From SLID01 sp041667545 (lineage in GTDB: Bacteria > Omnitrophota > Gorgyraeia > Tantalellales > Tantalellaceae), in assembly GCA_041667545.1 (NCBI GenBank), contig JBAYES010000003.1, positions 1 through 64,000 on the forward strand: a stretch of 64,000 nucleotides of DNA, in the 5' to 3' direction. How positions within the stretch are numbered: position 1 is the stretch's first letter; every line of letters begins with the position of its first letter. Shown one piece after another: positions 46,353-55,977 of the stretch. Both the position numbers and the translations under genes were made by a program. Under the pieces are notes generated by a model. That model was not told where the DNA came from, did no database searches, and saw only the letters and a list, made by a program, of their open reading frames with translations.

Positions 46353-46492
46353 TTCCCACTCCTGAAATAATCCGCGATAGTTTTGACTAATTCGGACACC
46401 TCTTTTCTTGAAGGCGTCCGAAAAGTTTTTTTATACGTATCCGAATTATTAATATCTTTTCCTTGTAAGCGGTTTGCATCCCGATAATTCAT
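46259..46492 (-). CDS. Possible small ORF overlapping the sigma-like gene start
   Basis: 77 aa, starting at the end of the 70-aa gene and overlapping the sigma-like gene by 94 bases in another frame. The N-terminal ~45 residues look protein-like; the C-terminal part mirrors the other frame. Ribosome site weak. It may be spurious or a leader peptide. Confidence 0.25.
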   Translation of the reverse strand: MNYRDANRLQGKDINNSDTYKKTFRTPSRKEVSELVKTIADYFRSGNCGRFFVLSRARNATTRVFGKKELKIFCRNV

Positions 46493-46661
46493 CTGGCGTC
46501 GGCTCTCTTTTTAATATTCCTGTTAGCACCGCTTTCACGGCCTCAAAGATTCTTTGATTCTGTTTCCTCCGCTCCTCGCCTTCTAAAGGCTTGTCCGGAT
46601 AAACAAGAACGAATCCTTTTTTGAACCGCTTTCCTAAGTTTGAATTTTGCCGGTCGCCCAT
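46449..46661 (-). CDS. Small basic phage protein, first gene of the leftward transcript
   Basis: 70 aa, lysine/arginine-rich. It ends P-T-P-D-E-L-S-G-C, a pattern seen in small phage regulators, but I do not recognise a family. It is the gene closest to the divergent control region shared with recombinase B, the position of the DUF5659-like gene in element A. Confidence 0.55.
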   Translation of the reverse strand: MGDRQNSNLGKRFKKGFVLVYPDKPLEGEERRKQNQRIFEAVKAVLTGILKREPTPDELSGCKPLTRKRY

Positions 46662-46677
46662 AATGCTCCTCTATTAG

Positions 46678-46765
46678 CTACATACGCAGACTTTCCGAAA
46701 CCTGCCGGAAAAAAGTTTTAAATTGAAAATATTTCCGTCACCCTGCCGGAAATCTGCGTATATAG
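46678..46765. promoter_or_regulatory. Inverted control element upstream of recombinase B
   Basis: CTACATACGCAGACTTTCCG (46678-46697) and, inverted, CTATATACGCAGATTTCCG (46747-46765) are near-identical arms. Each is followed inward by CCTGCCGGAAA. The unit TTTCCGAAACCTGCCGGAA closely resembles the TTTCCGAAAAGTGTCGGAA boxes of the element A array. Likely a binding site for a shared kind of regulator. Confidence 0.7.
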
Positions 46766-46822
46766 ATAGAAAGCAAGCATCTGTGATCCCCGACCTTAAG
46801 CACCCTAAGCCCTTGTTATAGC

Positions 46823-46849
46823 TTGACTTGGGATGCCTTCTATTATAGG
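46823..46849 (+). promoter_or_regulatory. Promoter-like element of recombinase B
   Basis: TTGACT (46823-46828), 15 bp, TATAGG (46844-46849): same hexamers and spacing as in front of recombinase A, in otherwise different sequence. A TTG-initiated frame beginning at 46823 would start inside this promoter and is discounted. Confidence 0.5.
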
Positions 46850-46888
46850 GTTGGGTCGCATTGCGAAAAACGAATTCGAAAGGATGTT

Positions 46889-48616
<1,728 letters not shown>

Positions 48617-48631
48617 GCATTTCTAAGTTAC

Positions 48632-49705
48632 TTAATCTGAAGGACTTACGTGTAACAACTGTTTCTCTAACAATTCGATAGAACCCTGTGGTGCTTGTTT
48701 GGTGCTTATAATCGTCTCCATCATACTCCCCAAGGTGTCTACGGACTTAGCTTTATGCCCTTGGGATAGATGGGAATACCTCATTGTCATCTTTATGTCC
48801 TTATGCCCCATCAGTTCCTTTACAGTCATAAGGTCTACCCCGTTCATCACAAGGTGACTTGCGAAGGTATGTCGTAGGTCATGCCAACGACAATGTGTGA
48901 TTTTAGCACATCTTATCGCTTTTGAGAAGATTTTATCTACATTTTTAGGGAAGACTATTTCTGTATCGTAATGTTCTCGTAAGTTAATAAGTTCCCTCTT
49001 TACTACTGCGTTCATAGGACACATTTTAGGCTCATTGTTTTTTGTCTTATGAACATATATGATGTTGTTCCTAAGGTCTATATCAGACCACTTCAGCCGC
49101 ATCATCTCACCTCGTCTCATACCAGTGTTAAGTGCCGTAAGTACTGCTGCCTTGAGGTATGGGTCACATACTTGTAATAACCGTGCTATTTCCTCTCTCT
49201 CCAAGTAACGGACTTTAACATTGTTCTCTCTAAGATGTTTTATAGTATCAAGAGGGTTCTTTTCAGCATAACCCCATTCGATAGCTTTTTTAAAGGCGGT
49301 CTTCATTATAGTGAGATATCGGTTCACCGTGGATGGTTCAATGCCTTCCTGAAGTTTGTGCTTCTTAAAATCTTCTATATCATAAGGTTTGATTTCATCA
49401 AGGTATTTACCCCTGCCTAGTACATCCGCGGCTGATGTAAGCCTTTGTACATCGTCTTTCCAAGAGGATTTGTTGGGTTTGGAGTATGTTTCGAGGAATA
49501 GGGTTATAAAGTCTATGAGTTTAATGCGTTTTACTTTGCTTTTATCGAGGAATTTCCCTTCGGCTATTTCTGTTTTCCGTTTGGCAAGTACTGTTTCAGC
49601 GAGTTTCTTGTTGGGTCCTATAGTTTCCCGTGTCTGTCTACCATCCACATAGTAAGATATGCACCAAATACCCTTTCTATCTTTTCTTTGGTAGACTCCT
49701 TTCAT
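48632..49705 (-). CDS. int: Tyrosine site-specific integrase of element C
   Basis: 357 aa from the ATG at 49705 (GGGAGG upstream), preferred over the longer frame to 49786, which overlaps the RHH gene. Phage-integrase catalytic residues are R197 (N-T-G-M-R), Lys near 220-222, H275-x2-R278 (W-H-D-L-R-H-T), H301 (G-H-K-D) and Y310 (M-R-Y-S-H). The N-terminal arm-binding and core-binding (SAM-like) domains precede. It lies next to the tRNA attachment core. The paired arm-type sites are partly inside its own 3' end. Confidence 0.94.
   Translation of the reverse strand: MKGVYQRKDRKGIWCISYYVDGRQTRETIGPNKKLAETVLAKRKTEIAEGKFLDKSKVKRIKLIDFITLFLETYSKPNKSSWKDDVQRLTSAADVLGRGKYLDEIKPYDIEDFKKHKLQEGIEPSTVNRYLTIMKTAFKKAIEWGYAEKNPLDTIKHLRENNVKVRYLEREEIARLLQVCDPYLKAAVLTALNTGMRRGEMMRLKWSDIDLRNNIIYVHKTKNNEPKMCPMNAVVKRELINLREHYDTEIVFPKNVDKIFSKAIRCAKITHCRWHDLRHTFASHLVMNGVDLMTVKELMGHKDIKMTMRYSHLSQGHKAKSVDTLGSMMETIISTKQAPQGSIELLEKQLLHVSPSD
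48689..48712. other. Integrase arm-type site pair, left
   Basis: Two direct GGTGCTT boxes, 11 bp apart, within TGGTGCTT-G-TTTGGTGCTT. A 22-of-24 match lies at 58352-58375 near the other end of element C. Both are 70-150 bp inside the attachment cores, as integrase arm sites should be. Confidence 0.65.
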
Positions 49706-49850
49706 TGTTCCCTCCCTTACCCTGACGCCAAAGCCTCCAACACCATAACAGTAAACTTCCAATAGACCTGTCTTCTTCTCTGGCATCTTTTTCTAATAGC
49801 TTCTTGTCCTCCGCTGAAACTCGGAAATTCATCTGCTTATCTTTACTCAC
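49677..49850 (-). CDS. Small ribbon-helix-helix protein upstream of int
   Basis: 57 aa, GTG start at 49850 with AGGAGG. M-N-F-R-V-S-A-E-D-K-K-L-L-E-K-D-A is the strand and first helix of an Arc/DUF1778-like RHH protein. It overlaps the integrase start by 29 bases. The promoter carries a palindrome, so autoregulation of int by this protein is likely (inference). Confidence 0.65.
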   Translation of the reverse strand: MSKDKQMNFRVSAEDKKLLEKDAREEDRSIGSLLLWCWRLWRQGKGGNNERSLPKKR

Positions 49851-49864
49851 AACCCCTCCTTTAT

Positions 49865-49893
49865 ATTGTATAGCATAAGCTATACATTGTCAA
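49865..49893 (-). promoter_or_regulatory. Promoter and operator of the RHH-int operon
   Basis: TTGACA (49888-49893), a 17-bp spacer, TACAAT (49865-49870). An inverted repeat GTATAGC-N4-GCTATAC (49868-49885) covers the spacer and the edge of the -10 box, an ideal repressor site. Confidence 0.85.
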
Positions 49894-50096
49894 CCCCGTG
49901 CTAATGATTTCTCTTTATCACTATACACGGGAACAGAGTGGGTTTCAAGCCATTCATTTATCTTGTTCCTGTCGAACCTTACCAACCTCCCAACCTTGAT
50001 ATAGGGTATTTTCCGCTGGCTAATCCACGAGTAAATAGTGTTAACTGATACTCCCAGTATCTCTGCCAGTTCGTGGATGTTTAAGCGTTTTTCCAT
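49890..50096 (-). CDS. Excisionase-family DNA-binding protein
   Basis: 68 aa. L-N-I-H-E-L-A-E-I-L-G-V-S-V-N-T-I-Y-S-W-I-S-Q-R-K-I-P-Y-I-K-V-G-R-L-V-R-F is the MerR-like winged helix of HTH_17/excisionase proteins. Located upstream of int on the same strand. It may direct excision of element C. Confidence 0.88.
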   Translation of the reverse strand: MEKRLNIHELAEILGVSVNTIYSWISQRKIPYIKVGRLVRFDRNKINEWLETHSVPVYSDKEKSLARG

Positions 50097-50125
50097 CTTA
50101 AATGTTCCTTCTGCGGCACATTGAC

Positions 50126-50743
50126 TTACCTTTTCCTTTCAATAAATTTCTCAGATGGTGCCTCTTTTTCAAACTTCTCCGCTATCTTCATCATCCCACC
50201 CGCTAATACATCCCGCATACCTCTATACTGCTGCGACAACTTCGCCTTTGCTGGTGTTCTGAGCCACTTGTTCTTGAGTTTCTTTTCAAGTTTACCAAGC
50301 TTCTGCATAGGCTTCAGATACCACTCCCAGACCATATCCCCTCGGCTCAACTGGCTCATATAGTACAGCCCGTGACAATGCCTACACAGGTACTTATCCC
50401 TACCTTCTGGGCAGTACAGTGTCTTCACTTGCCGATGGCACCTGTTGCAGAGGAAATACAGCATCACCCCGCCAAAATAACATCGCTTGGGATTGAAAAA
50501 TAACTTATCCTTAACTTCATAGAGCTGTTTTGTCGTTCTGTTTATGAAACTTGCCGTGATATGTACAGGCTGGGCAAAGTACAGTTCATTACTTCCCATT
50601 TGAGTTTTCGCCTTGATATCCTGCACAGTTACCTTAGCACTATATTCAATCACCCTGCCCACCGTTATCTCCTTAATCTCAAAGTTAATTATTCTTTTCT
50701 TCGGGGTTTTCTTGAGTTTCTTCTGGTTTATCAACTTCCTCAA
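50126..50743 (-). CDS. Zinc-ribbon protein of mobile elements
   Basis: 205 aa. C-N-R-C-H-R-Q-V-K-T-L-Y-C-P ... C-R-H-C-H-G-L-Y-Y-x-S-Q (about residues 98-130) is a pattern I recognise from hypothetical proteins of phages and integrative elements. Function unknown. Its start overlaps the gene upstream by 59 bases. Confidence 0.7.
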   Translation of the reverse strand: MRKLINQKKLKKTPKKRIINFEIKEITVGRVIEYSAKVTVQDIKAKTQMGSNELYFAQPVHITASFINRTTKQLYEVKDKLFFNPKRCYFGGVMLYFLCNRCHRQVKTLYCPEGRDKYLCRHCHGLYYMSQLSRGDMVWEWYLKPMQKLGKLEKKLKNKWLRTPAKAKLSQQYRGMRDVLAGGMMKIAEKFEKEAPSEKFIERKR

Positions 50744-51023
50744 AGATAGCTTTTCTCACCTTTTTCCCATCCCTTTTAAGATGGACGTAGAGTCGCCTTC
50801 TATACCTAAACCATCCCATAGCGGAATCTAACTCCTCTTCATCACAGTCAAACTCTTCTTTCCAAACTTTACGAGTCTCGGGGAGTTTCAACTGCTGCTC
50901 GATAATTAACATATCCTCTTCAGTGAGTCCCCTTTCCCGTTTGTACAGCTCCAACAACCCCATAATGTAAATAACCTCTTGTGATTTGCACCCTATCCTG
51001 AATATTTTGATTACGCTTTCCAT
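50685..51023 (-). CDS. Hypothetical protein of element C
   Basis: 112 aa, acidic and helical; no recognised motif. The true start may be the internal Met at residue 21 (M-G-L-L-E-L-Y-K-R-E-R-G-L-T-E-E-D-M). Overlaps the zinc-ribbon gene. Confidence 0.6.
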   Translation of the reverse strand: MESVIKIFRIGCKSQEVIYIMGLLELYKRERGLTEEDMLIIEQQLKLPETRKVWKEEFDCDEEELDSAMGWFRYRRRLYVHLKRDGKKVRKAIFEEVDKPEETQENPEEKNN

Positions 51024-51153
51024 TTGGACCTCCTCCCGTTATAGACCTTGCGACCTACAACGTGCTTTGCAGGGGGCGTTGTTTTCGGACTGCCCCCACG
51101 TCCGCTCTCACTTCCAAGCTCCCCTGTTACGAGAAACACGGCAGAGAGGTAGG

Positions 51154-51324
51154 TTAACTAACTACCGCTTCTTCCTGAAGCAACGACACATACTCGAGTT
51201 CATCGCAAAAGGGACATTTAACGGGAAATGCCTCCTCTGCCTTGATTCCAACTGGAGTATCTTCACCAAGCAGATAAAAACTGTTCTCGCACTCAAAACA
51301 CTGAACTTTCCGATACTTACTCAT
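51154..51324 (-). CDS. Tiny zinc-ribbon protein
   Basis: 56 aa, ATG at 51324 with AAGGAGG upstream. C-F-E-C (9-12) and C-P-F-C (37-40) make a zinc ribbon; the rest is acidic. Between the RepA-like gene and the 112-aa gene, same strand. Function unknown. Confidence 0.7.
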   Translation of the reverse strand: MSKYRKVQCFECENSFYLLGEDTPVGIKAEEAFPVKCPFCDELEYVSLLQEEAVVS

Positions 51325-51404
51325 ACTACTTCCTCCTTTTTGCGTTTAGCCTTCCATCCCACCATTCGTTCATCATTGCCCCTATTATAGAGGGGGCAAG
51401 TGAA

Positions 51405-51564
51405 TGAACAGAAACAATGCAAGTGTTCATAGCCTTGAAATAAGCAAACAGTCCTTTTGAACGGTATTTCCTATATAAAATCGTATCTGTTCACTTCTGT
51501 TCACTTTCCATCTCAAATAGATGAACAGAACCATCGTTTAACTGTTCAACAACGTCCTGAACAG
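51405..51564. repeat. CTGTTCA repeat cluster at the 3' end of the RepA-like gene
   Basis: CTGTTCA or its complement occurs at 51405, 51487 and 51497 (direct pair 10 bp apart), 51522, 51542 and 51558, with a weaker TGTTCA at 51424. An AT-rich stretch lies at about 51466-51483. Candidate iterons of element C; no DnaA box was seen nearby. Confidence 0.5.
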
Positions 51565-52528
51565 TTGAGTCCTTTATTCCCCATACTGCTGCCTTGCCGT
51601 TCTTCCCTTTTTTCTCAAAGATGGTGGTGTTTGCGAGTAGGATTCGTTTTACCTTCTCTTTACTCATCTTTGTGTTAGCAACAAGCTCCTTCACTGTTTT
51701 ATCCCCCGAGTCCAAACTTGCTCTGATACTTTCAATACCCACATCACCTTTATCACCATCGAGCAACTCAATCCCTACAATTGCTTTTCCCGATTTGATT
51801 GAACGATAGAAGATATCTTGACGGTCTTGATACTTGTAGAAGCACCTAATATGAACGGCATCCTTCTTTTTGTTAAATTCAAGCCCTAGAAGAAAATCCC
51901 AAGCCGCATCTAAATCAGCCGACCCACTAAGCCAAGTTGCAGAATTTTCCTTGTTCCGACCTTCATTTTTGACACAATGATGAATTATCACCATAGTTAT
52001 GTCATTTTCCCGCTGGATACGTTTCAACCCGTCAATAACTGGTCCTGTGGCGGAATTACTGTTAATATCCCTCCCCCCGACAATTCGTAGTAGGGGGTCG
52101 ATAAACACTATCAGGGGCATTTCTTTCGGGTCCATATCCAAGATTTGTTTCACGTCCGCCTCAAGTCGAGAGATGTCTTCTGGGAATCTCATGGATTTTG
52201 CACTACTTAAAAGTAAACCTCTCCCCAATTCCCCTCCCGATAAATTCAACAACCCTTCTGCAACCTTATAATCCATTTCATCGAGGTTAATCATCAAAAC
52301 CTTAGCTCGTTTAGCAGCATATCTACCAAGAACTTTTCCACCGTTTATTACCTTCACCCCAATCACCCTACTGAGTAAACTCTTGCCACCGTGAGGAGAA
52401 CTGTTCCCTTTTGGGGGACCTGCAATGAACCCAAAACCTTTTTGCAATAAATCTTCAATCACCCATTCCTCTTCTCTCTTCTCAATATCATTTGCATCAC
52501 GAAACCCGAATCCTTTTATTTTTTCCAT
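51491..52528 (-). CDS. RepA-like hexameric ATPase
   Basis: 345 aa, RecA-fold helicase of the RSF1010 RepA/AAA_25 type. Walker B is L-I-V-F-I-D-P-L (about 139-146), followed by I-I-H-H-C-V-K-N (181-188). The Walker A region (36-51) has six residues between the first Gly and G-K-S instead of four, which is unusual. A winged helix is likely near the C-terminus. It probably replicates or maintains the excised element. Confidence 0.8.
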   Translation of the reverse strand: MEKIKGFGFRDANDIEKREEEWVIEDLLQKGFGFIAGPPKGNSSPHGGKSLLSRVIGVKVINGGKVLGRYAAKRAKVLMINLDEMDYKVAEGLLNLSGGELGRGLLLSSAKSMRFPEDISRLEADVKQILDMDPKEMPLIVFIDPLLRIVGGRDINSNSATGPVIDGLKRIQRENDITMVIIHHCVKNEGRNKENSATWLSGSADLDAAWDFLLGLEFNKKKDAVHIRCFYKYQDRQDIFYRSIKSGKAIVGIELLDGDKGDVGIESIRASLDSGDKTVKELVANTKMSKEKVKRILLANTTIFEKKGKNGKAAVWGIKDSTVQDVVEQLNDGSVHLFEMESEQK

Positions 52529-52550
52529 ATCCGCTCCATAAGTATAACTA

Positions 52551-52790
52551 TCACTTGTTCCTAAAAATTATGTCCTTGAAATCCCGAACCGCTCGGGTAA
52601 ATTCACGGGCATTAACCATCGCCTTCCCAGACCAATAAGAACTGGACAACTCCTCACACTCCCCCCTATTCTCGAAAACGAAATAGAAGTCCCCGTTCCC
52701 GTTAGGTTCGACTCTTAGGAAGTCCATACCTGCCGCTTCCAAGAAGGCGGCTTCCATCAAATCTTTTGTTTTTGTTTCATTTCTATTCAT
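52551..52790 (-). CDS. DUF5659-like small protein
   Basis: 79 aa from the ATG at 52790 (GGAGG five bases upstream). F-L-E-A-A-G-M-D-F ... D-F-Y-F-V-F-E-N ... Y-W-S-G-K-A-M-V-N-A-R-E-F resembles DUF5659. Related in pattern to the protein at 3617-3847 of element A. Confidence 0.6.
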   Translation of the reverse strand: MNRNETKTKDLMEAAFLEAAGMDFLRVEPNGNGDFYFVFENRGECEELSSSYWSGKAMVNAREFTRAVRDFKDIIFRNK

Positions 52791-52810
52791 AGTTCCCTCC
52801 ATAATTTCAG

Positions 52811-52828
52811 TCAACGTTTACTGTAATT
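52811..52828. promoter_or_regulatory. Regulator-binding box, copy 2
   Basis: TCAACGTTTACTGTAATT matches the box at 53447-53464 in most positions (TCAACGT-W-TA-S-TGTAA). It lies just after the MerR-like gene and before the small DUF5659-like gene, so it may control the second transcript. Confidence 0.5.
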
Positions 52829-52847
52829 GAATATGCAAAAAAACTCT

Positions 52848-53423
52848 CTATTCCTTAGTTATTGCTTGAACCCACTGCTCTACTAAAACAGGCATTGTAA
52901 TTTTACCGTCTTTAGCTCGGGAAAGATTCTTCTTTAAATACTCTACCCCACTCTCCTCAAATTTTTTCTTGTAAGAAGCGTTCAAATTCATTAAAGACAA
53001 TATCGCAGCTTGTTCTAAATCAAATGAACTTCTATCTCTTCCTCCCTGAGAATAAACTTTATAAAATGCATTGTAGGTTTGCTTTACCCAAGCCGTAAAA
53101 AGATTGAAGTGCTGCTGCCCGTACATCTGCTGAAATTTTGGCAGTTTAAACTTATCTCCTAATATCTTAATTTCTTCTAGAGTAAAACCAAGATAATTCT
53201 GCAAGAAATAATAAACCGCTAAATCTTTTAAAATGGTTTTGGGATAATATTTACATTTATCATAGGGAATACGTTCTGGAGGTGGTAACAATCCTAACTT
53301 CCGATAATAGTTAAGAGTTCTCCACGTGAGAGAAAGTCCATATTTCTTGCCCTGTTCAACAAAATCAGTAAGCGGCAGTAGTATTGTGTCGGGATATGTT
53401 TCCTCTTGCGACTTGATTTTCAT
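52848..53423 (-). CDS. MerR-like transcription regulator of element C
   Basis: 191 aa from the ATG at 53423, with AAAGGAG six bases upstream. A MerR-type winged helix spans about 15-75 (L-T-W-R-T-L-N-Y-Y-R-K-L-G-L-L-P-P-P; then Y-F-L-Q-N-Y-L-G-F-T-L-E-E-I-K). The C-terminal half is helical. Two matching boxes, one in its own promoter and one downstream, are likely operators. Confidence 0.75.
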   Translation of the reverse strand: MKIKSQEETYPDTILLPLTDFVEQGKKYGLSLTWRTLNYYRKLGLLPPPERIPYDKCKYYPKTILKDLAVYYFLQNYLGFTLEEIKILGDKFKLPKFQQMYGQQHFNLFTAWVKQTYNAFYKVYSQGGRDRSSFDLEQAAILSLMNLNASYKKKFEESGVEYLKKNLSRAKDGKITMPVLVEQWVQAITKE

Positions 53424-53446
53424 ATTCATCTCCTTTAAATATTCAC

Positions 53447-53490
53447 TCAACGTATAGTGTAAGTGTATCATAAAAACCAACACTTGTCAA
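53447..53490 (-). promoter_or_regulatory. Promoter and box of the MerR-like gene
   Basis: TTGACA (53485-53490), a 17-bp spacer and TACACT (53462-53467). AAGTGT and ACACTT flank the spacer as an inverted repeat, and the box TCAACGTATAGTGTAAGT covers the -10 region. Confidence 0.75.
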
Positions 53491-53581
53491 GTTCAGTAAC
53501 TTTTTATATGCCGCTTTTTTTAGATAATGTTATTGGTTTTGCCATGCGATTTTGGAACAACGGAGTTTCGTTGTGGGAGAA

Positions 53582-54880
53582 TTATCTTGCCAACCGCTTG
53601 AGTTCTCTATACTCTTCTTTGGAGGTTCTCCACCCTTTCTCATATGTGAATTTCACTGTCTGGGTTTCACCCCCCACACTTAAACTAACAGCAACCTCCT
53701 CACCCCCAACAAGATAGAATGGCATTACAACGTCAAATGTACCGCTAAAAATAGCCCCAGGCTCCAACGTAACTTTTTCTATATATCTGTCATTAAGAAA
53801 CCTTATAGCTTTCCCCCTCTTTTCTTCCATAGCACTCGGGGAAGCACCAACCAAATCTGCAAAAGGTTCAAACAAAGCACCTATCAATCCAAATCTTTCC
53901 GAGGTGCTTCTAGCATCTTTAACATTTCTTTCCCCAAGTTTAAATGCAGCATCCATTACTTCTCTTTTAGACATCACATAACACGTTTTCCCCTCAACCG
54001 TAACTTTAATGTGGCTGGGGTCGAATTCGATAGGTATTTCTGACTCATTAGTTCCTGAAATAATTATGGCAAGCCTTTGATTCTCAAGCTGGACTTGAAC
54101 GACATAATCCAATCCAGATATGTTGCCCCCGTTTGTGGTGGGTCTATAATACTGTCTATCCAAGTCTAGGGGTTTGAGAAATTCCTGAGTGAATATTTCT
54201 CGTCTTGAGAACCTATGTTTTTTTCTTTCATTCCTCACAAGTGCTGGTGTTATCATTTTATCCTTAACAAGATTGTAGATAATACCGTCAACATACGAAA
54301 GTAAATCCTTGCGAGAAACGGTTGAATATCCCAGACCTGACCATATCAGATTTTGGGTATTGGTATCATATATGCTAACAATGACTCCTATCACGTACTC
54401 TGGGACATAGTATCCACCTGATACTGTAGTTGTCGTAGTCGCAGTACCAGTCGTATCACTATTGGAAGTTGCATTAAAATTTATAAAGCTGCCCGTTCCA
54501 AAAGCCATTCCAGAAATATTTGAAGAGGTATCTGCTGAATAAGTAGTAGTTGAATATGCAGACGGAGGGATGTATCTTTGTCGAACATCATCAAAAATTA
54601 ATGCCGTTACTACCAAATCCGCTTCCTCCATACTATCAACGTACTCGTACCCTTCTCTCTTTAGATGAAAGGACAGATTCTGCAATACATATATTTCCCT
54701 TAAAAACTCGGGGGTATCAGGCATACGAGAACTTATAACTGTGAAAGTCTTATAATCCATCAGGCTCGAGTTCCCCTCGGAAACTAAGATTGGTGATGCC
54801 TGTACAGAATTCGATGCTAAAAAGCACAACACCACTGTCAGCACTATAATCTTCTTCATTCCTTCTCCTCTTATACTCAA
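53582..54880 (-). CDS. Secreted DUF4136-like outer-surface protein
   Basis: 432 aa. An N-terminal signal peptide (about 8-28 after the Met at residue 8; ends A-S-N-S-V-Q-A-S). Residues about 40-240 resemble DUF4136 lipoproteins (K-T-F-T-V, E-A-D-L-V-V, then a Thr/Ser-rich loop), but there is no lipobox cysteine at the signal end. The C-terminal half carries a second beta domain. Likely envelope-associated. First gene of a run of envelope proteins. Confidence 0.65.
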   Translation of the reverse strand: MSIRGEGMKKIIVLTVVLCFLASNSVQASPILVSEGNSSLMDYKTFTVISSRMPDTPEFLREIYVLQNLSFHLKREGYEYVDSMEEADLVVTALIFDDVRQRYIPPSAYSTTTYSADTSSNISGMAFGTGSFINFNATSNSDTTGTATTTTTVSGGYYVPEYVIGVIVSIYDTNTQNLIWSGLGYSTVSRKDLLSYVDGIIYNLVKDKMITPALVRNERKKHRFSRREIFTQEFLKPLDLDRQYYRPTTNGGNISGLDYVVQVQLENQRLAIIISGTNESEIPIEFDPSHIKVTVEGKTCYVMSKREVMDAAFKLGERNVKDARSTSERFGLIGALFEPFADLVGASPSAMEEKRGKAIRFLNDRYIEKVTLEPGAIFSGTFDVVMPFYLVGGEEVAVSLSVGGETQTVKFTYEKGWRTSKEEYRELKRLAR

Positions 54881-54885
54881 ACAAA

Positions 54886-55047
54886 TTATTTAGTCACCGT
54901 CATCATAGCCCCGATTAAAGCCCCTAAGACTGTGCTGATGATTGGATTACTTGTCATGGGGCAAGTGCCAGCAACACATTTACCGTAATATCCTATAGCA
55001 AAACCGATACCGCCGCCTATAATTATTCCGAGTATGGTTTTAATCAT
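54886..55047 (-). CDS. DUF6132-like small membrane protein
   Basis: 53 aa. Two membrane segments around a C-V-A-G-T-C-P-M-T-S-N-P loop, the signature of DUF6132 (YtxH-like) proteins, usually found with sulfur-transfer genes. ATG at 55047, ribosome site GAGGAATAAC. The stop lies 6 bases before the start of the next gene's stop-side neighbour. Function unknown. Confidence 0.75.
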   Translation of the reverse strand: MIKTILGIIIGGGIGFAIGYYGKCVAGTCPMTSNPIISTVLGALIGAMMTVTK

Positions 55048-55049
55048 TG

Positions 55050-55250
55050 TTATTCCTCACCACTAAACAATTGTAAGAAAGGGCTTTTCTTTGTTTCTTC
55101 AGTAGATACATCAGACACATTGGACATTACTTTGGATTGTTCACTGCAAGTTGCTAATAGACCCAGCACCCCGAGAATAACTACTAGCCAAAAAATCACA
55201 CTAGGTCTTGCAGTTAACTCATCTGAAATAGAGTAGCGTTTTTTACTCAT
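55050..55250 (-). CDS. Small membrane protein
   Basis: 66 aa, one hydrophobic segment (about 17-35) ending with a cysteine, then a polar tail. The start overlaps the stop of the upstream gene (ATGA). Confidence 0.65.
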   Translation of the reverse strand: MSKKRYSISDELTARPSVIFWLVVILGVLGLLATCSEQSKVMSNVSDVSTEETKKSPFLQLFSGEE

Positions 55251-55522
55251 TCCTTCTCCCTTAAAGTTCTAATAGCCCAGATTATGAATCTTGCGATGAG
55301 GTATACAAAATATAGGACAATACCCGCCCAAAAACTCCACGTCATAATCAGCTCACCTTGACTCTGTGCCGTTTGGATTTGGTTGCGACTAATACCCCAT
55401 AAATAAGACCACGATTCAGGCTTCATATATGCATACAGCCCCATGCCGATAAAAGTACATATGCTCCCAAGAAAAGCTAAAATGACCAACCCTTCCCTTG
55501 CTATGATTTTTCTAATGTTCAT
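55247..55522 (-). CDS. Two-pass membrane protein
   Basis: 91 aa, hydrophobic segments at about 12-32 and 60-84. Overlaps its neighbours on both sides by 4 bases, so it is part of a tight operon. Unrecognised. Confidence 0.65.
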   Translation of the reverse strand: MNIRKIIAREGLVILAFLGSICTFIGMGLYAYMKPESWSYLWGISRNQIQTAQSQGELIMTWSFWAGIVLYFVYLIARFIIWAIRTLREKE

Positions 55523-55755
55523 TTTGCCTCAGGTATTCTTTTTAGTGGAGATATCGGAAGTGTTTGCTTCCAATCTCCGTTCCCATATGTATCGCTCTCG
55601 ATGATACCCCTTACAATATTAAGCCTGTAAGTGACTGTACCATCTTCAGAAACATACAACTTATATTTGGGGACAACTCTTTCTCCTATTGCCAGTAGCA
55701 TAAATCCAATTAGCAACAAAAGCAGTACCACTTGCGAAAACATTTTCCAACCCAT
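55519..55755 (-). CDS. Single-pass membrane protein
   Basis: 78 aa, one N-terminal hydrophobic segment (about 6-23), then a small beta-rich domain outside. Could also be a secreted protein with an uncleaved anchor. Unrecognised. Confidence 0.65.
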   Translation of the reverse strand: MGWKMFSQVVLLLLLIGFMLLAIGERVVPKYKLYVSEDGTVTYRLNIVRGIIESDTYGNGDWKQTLPISPLKRIPEAK

Positions 55756-55784
55756 AACAACCTCGCTTGTTAACTATGCTTCCT

Positions 55785-55970
55785 CTAATTAGGGAAAAAG
55801 CACAACATAATTATATATCCCAGGATAGCGGTAATCCCAAGAAATGTCATTGCTTCCCGAGCATCTTCACCAAAAATAAATCCTATTTTCTTGGCTACCT
55901 TCGGAAAAAGCAACATAAAGAGTCCAGCAACTGCCCCCGAGATAACAAAAGGCAAAATACTTAACCACAT
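55785..55970 (-). CDS. Two-pass membrane protein
   Basis: 61 aa, hydrophobic segments at about 4-22 and 41-58 with a charged loop. First position is in some doubt but the composition is clearly membrane-like. Confidence 0.6.
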   Translation of the reverse strand: MWLSILPFVISGAVAGLFMLLFPKVAKKIGFIFGEDAREAMTFLGITAILGYIIMLCFFPN

Positions 55971-55977
55971 CTAAACC

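Noticed and set aside
46823..46888. N-terminal extension of recombinase B
   Set aside because: The extension begins with TTG inside the conserved promoter hexamer and adds residues absent from recombinase A; the ATG at 46889 has a ribosome site.
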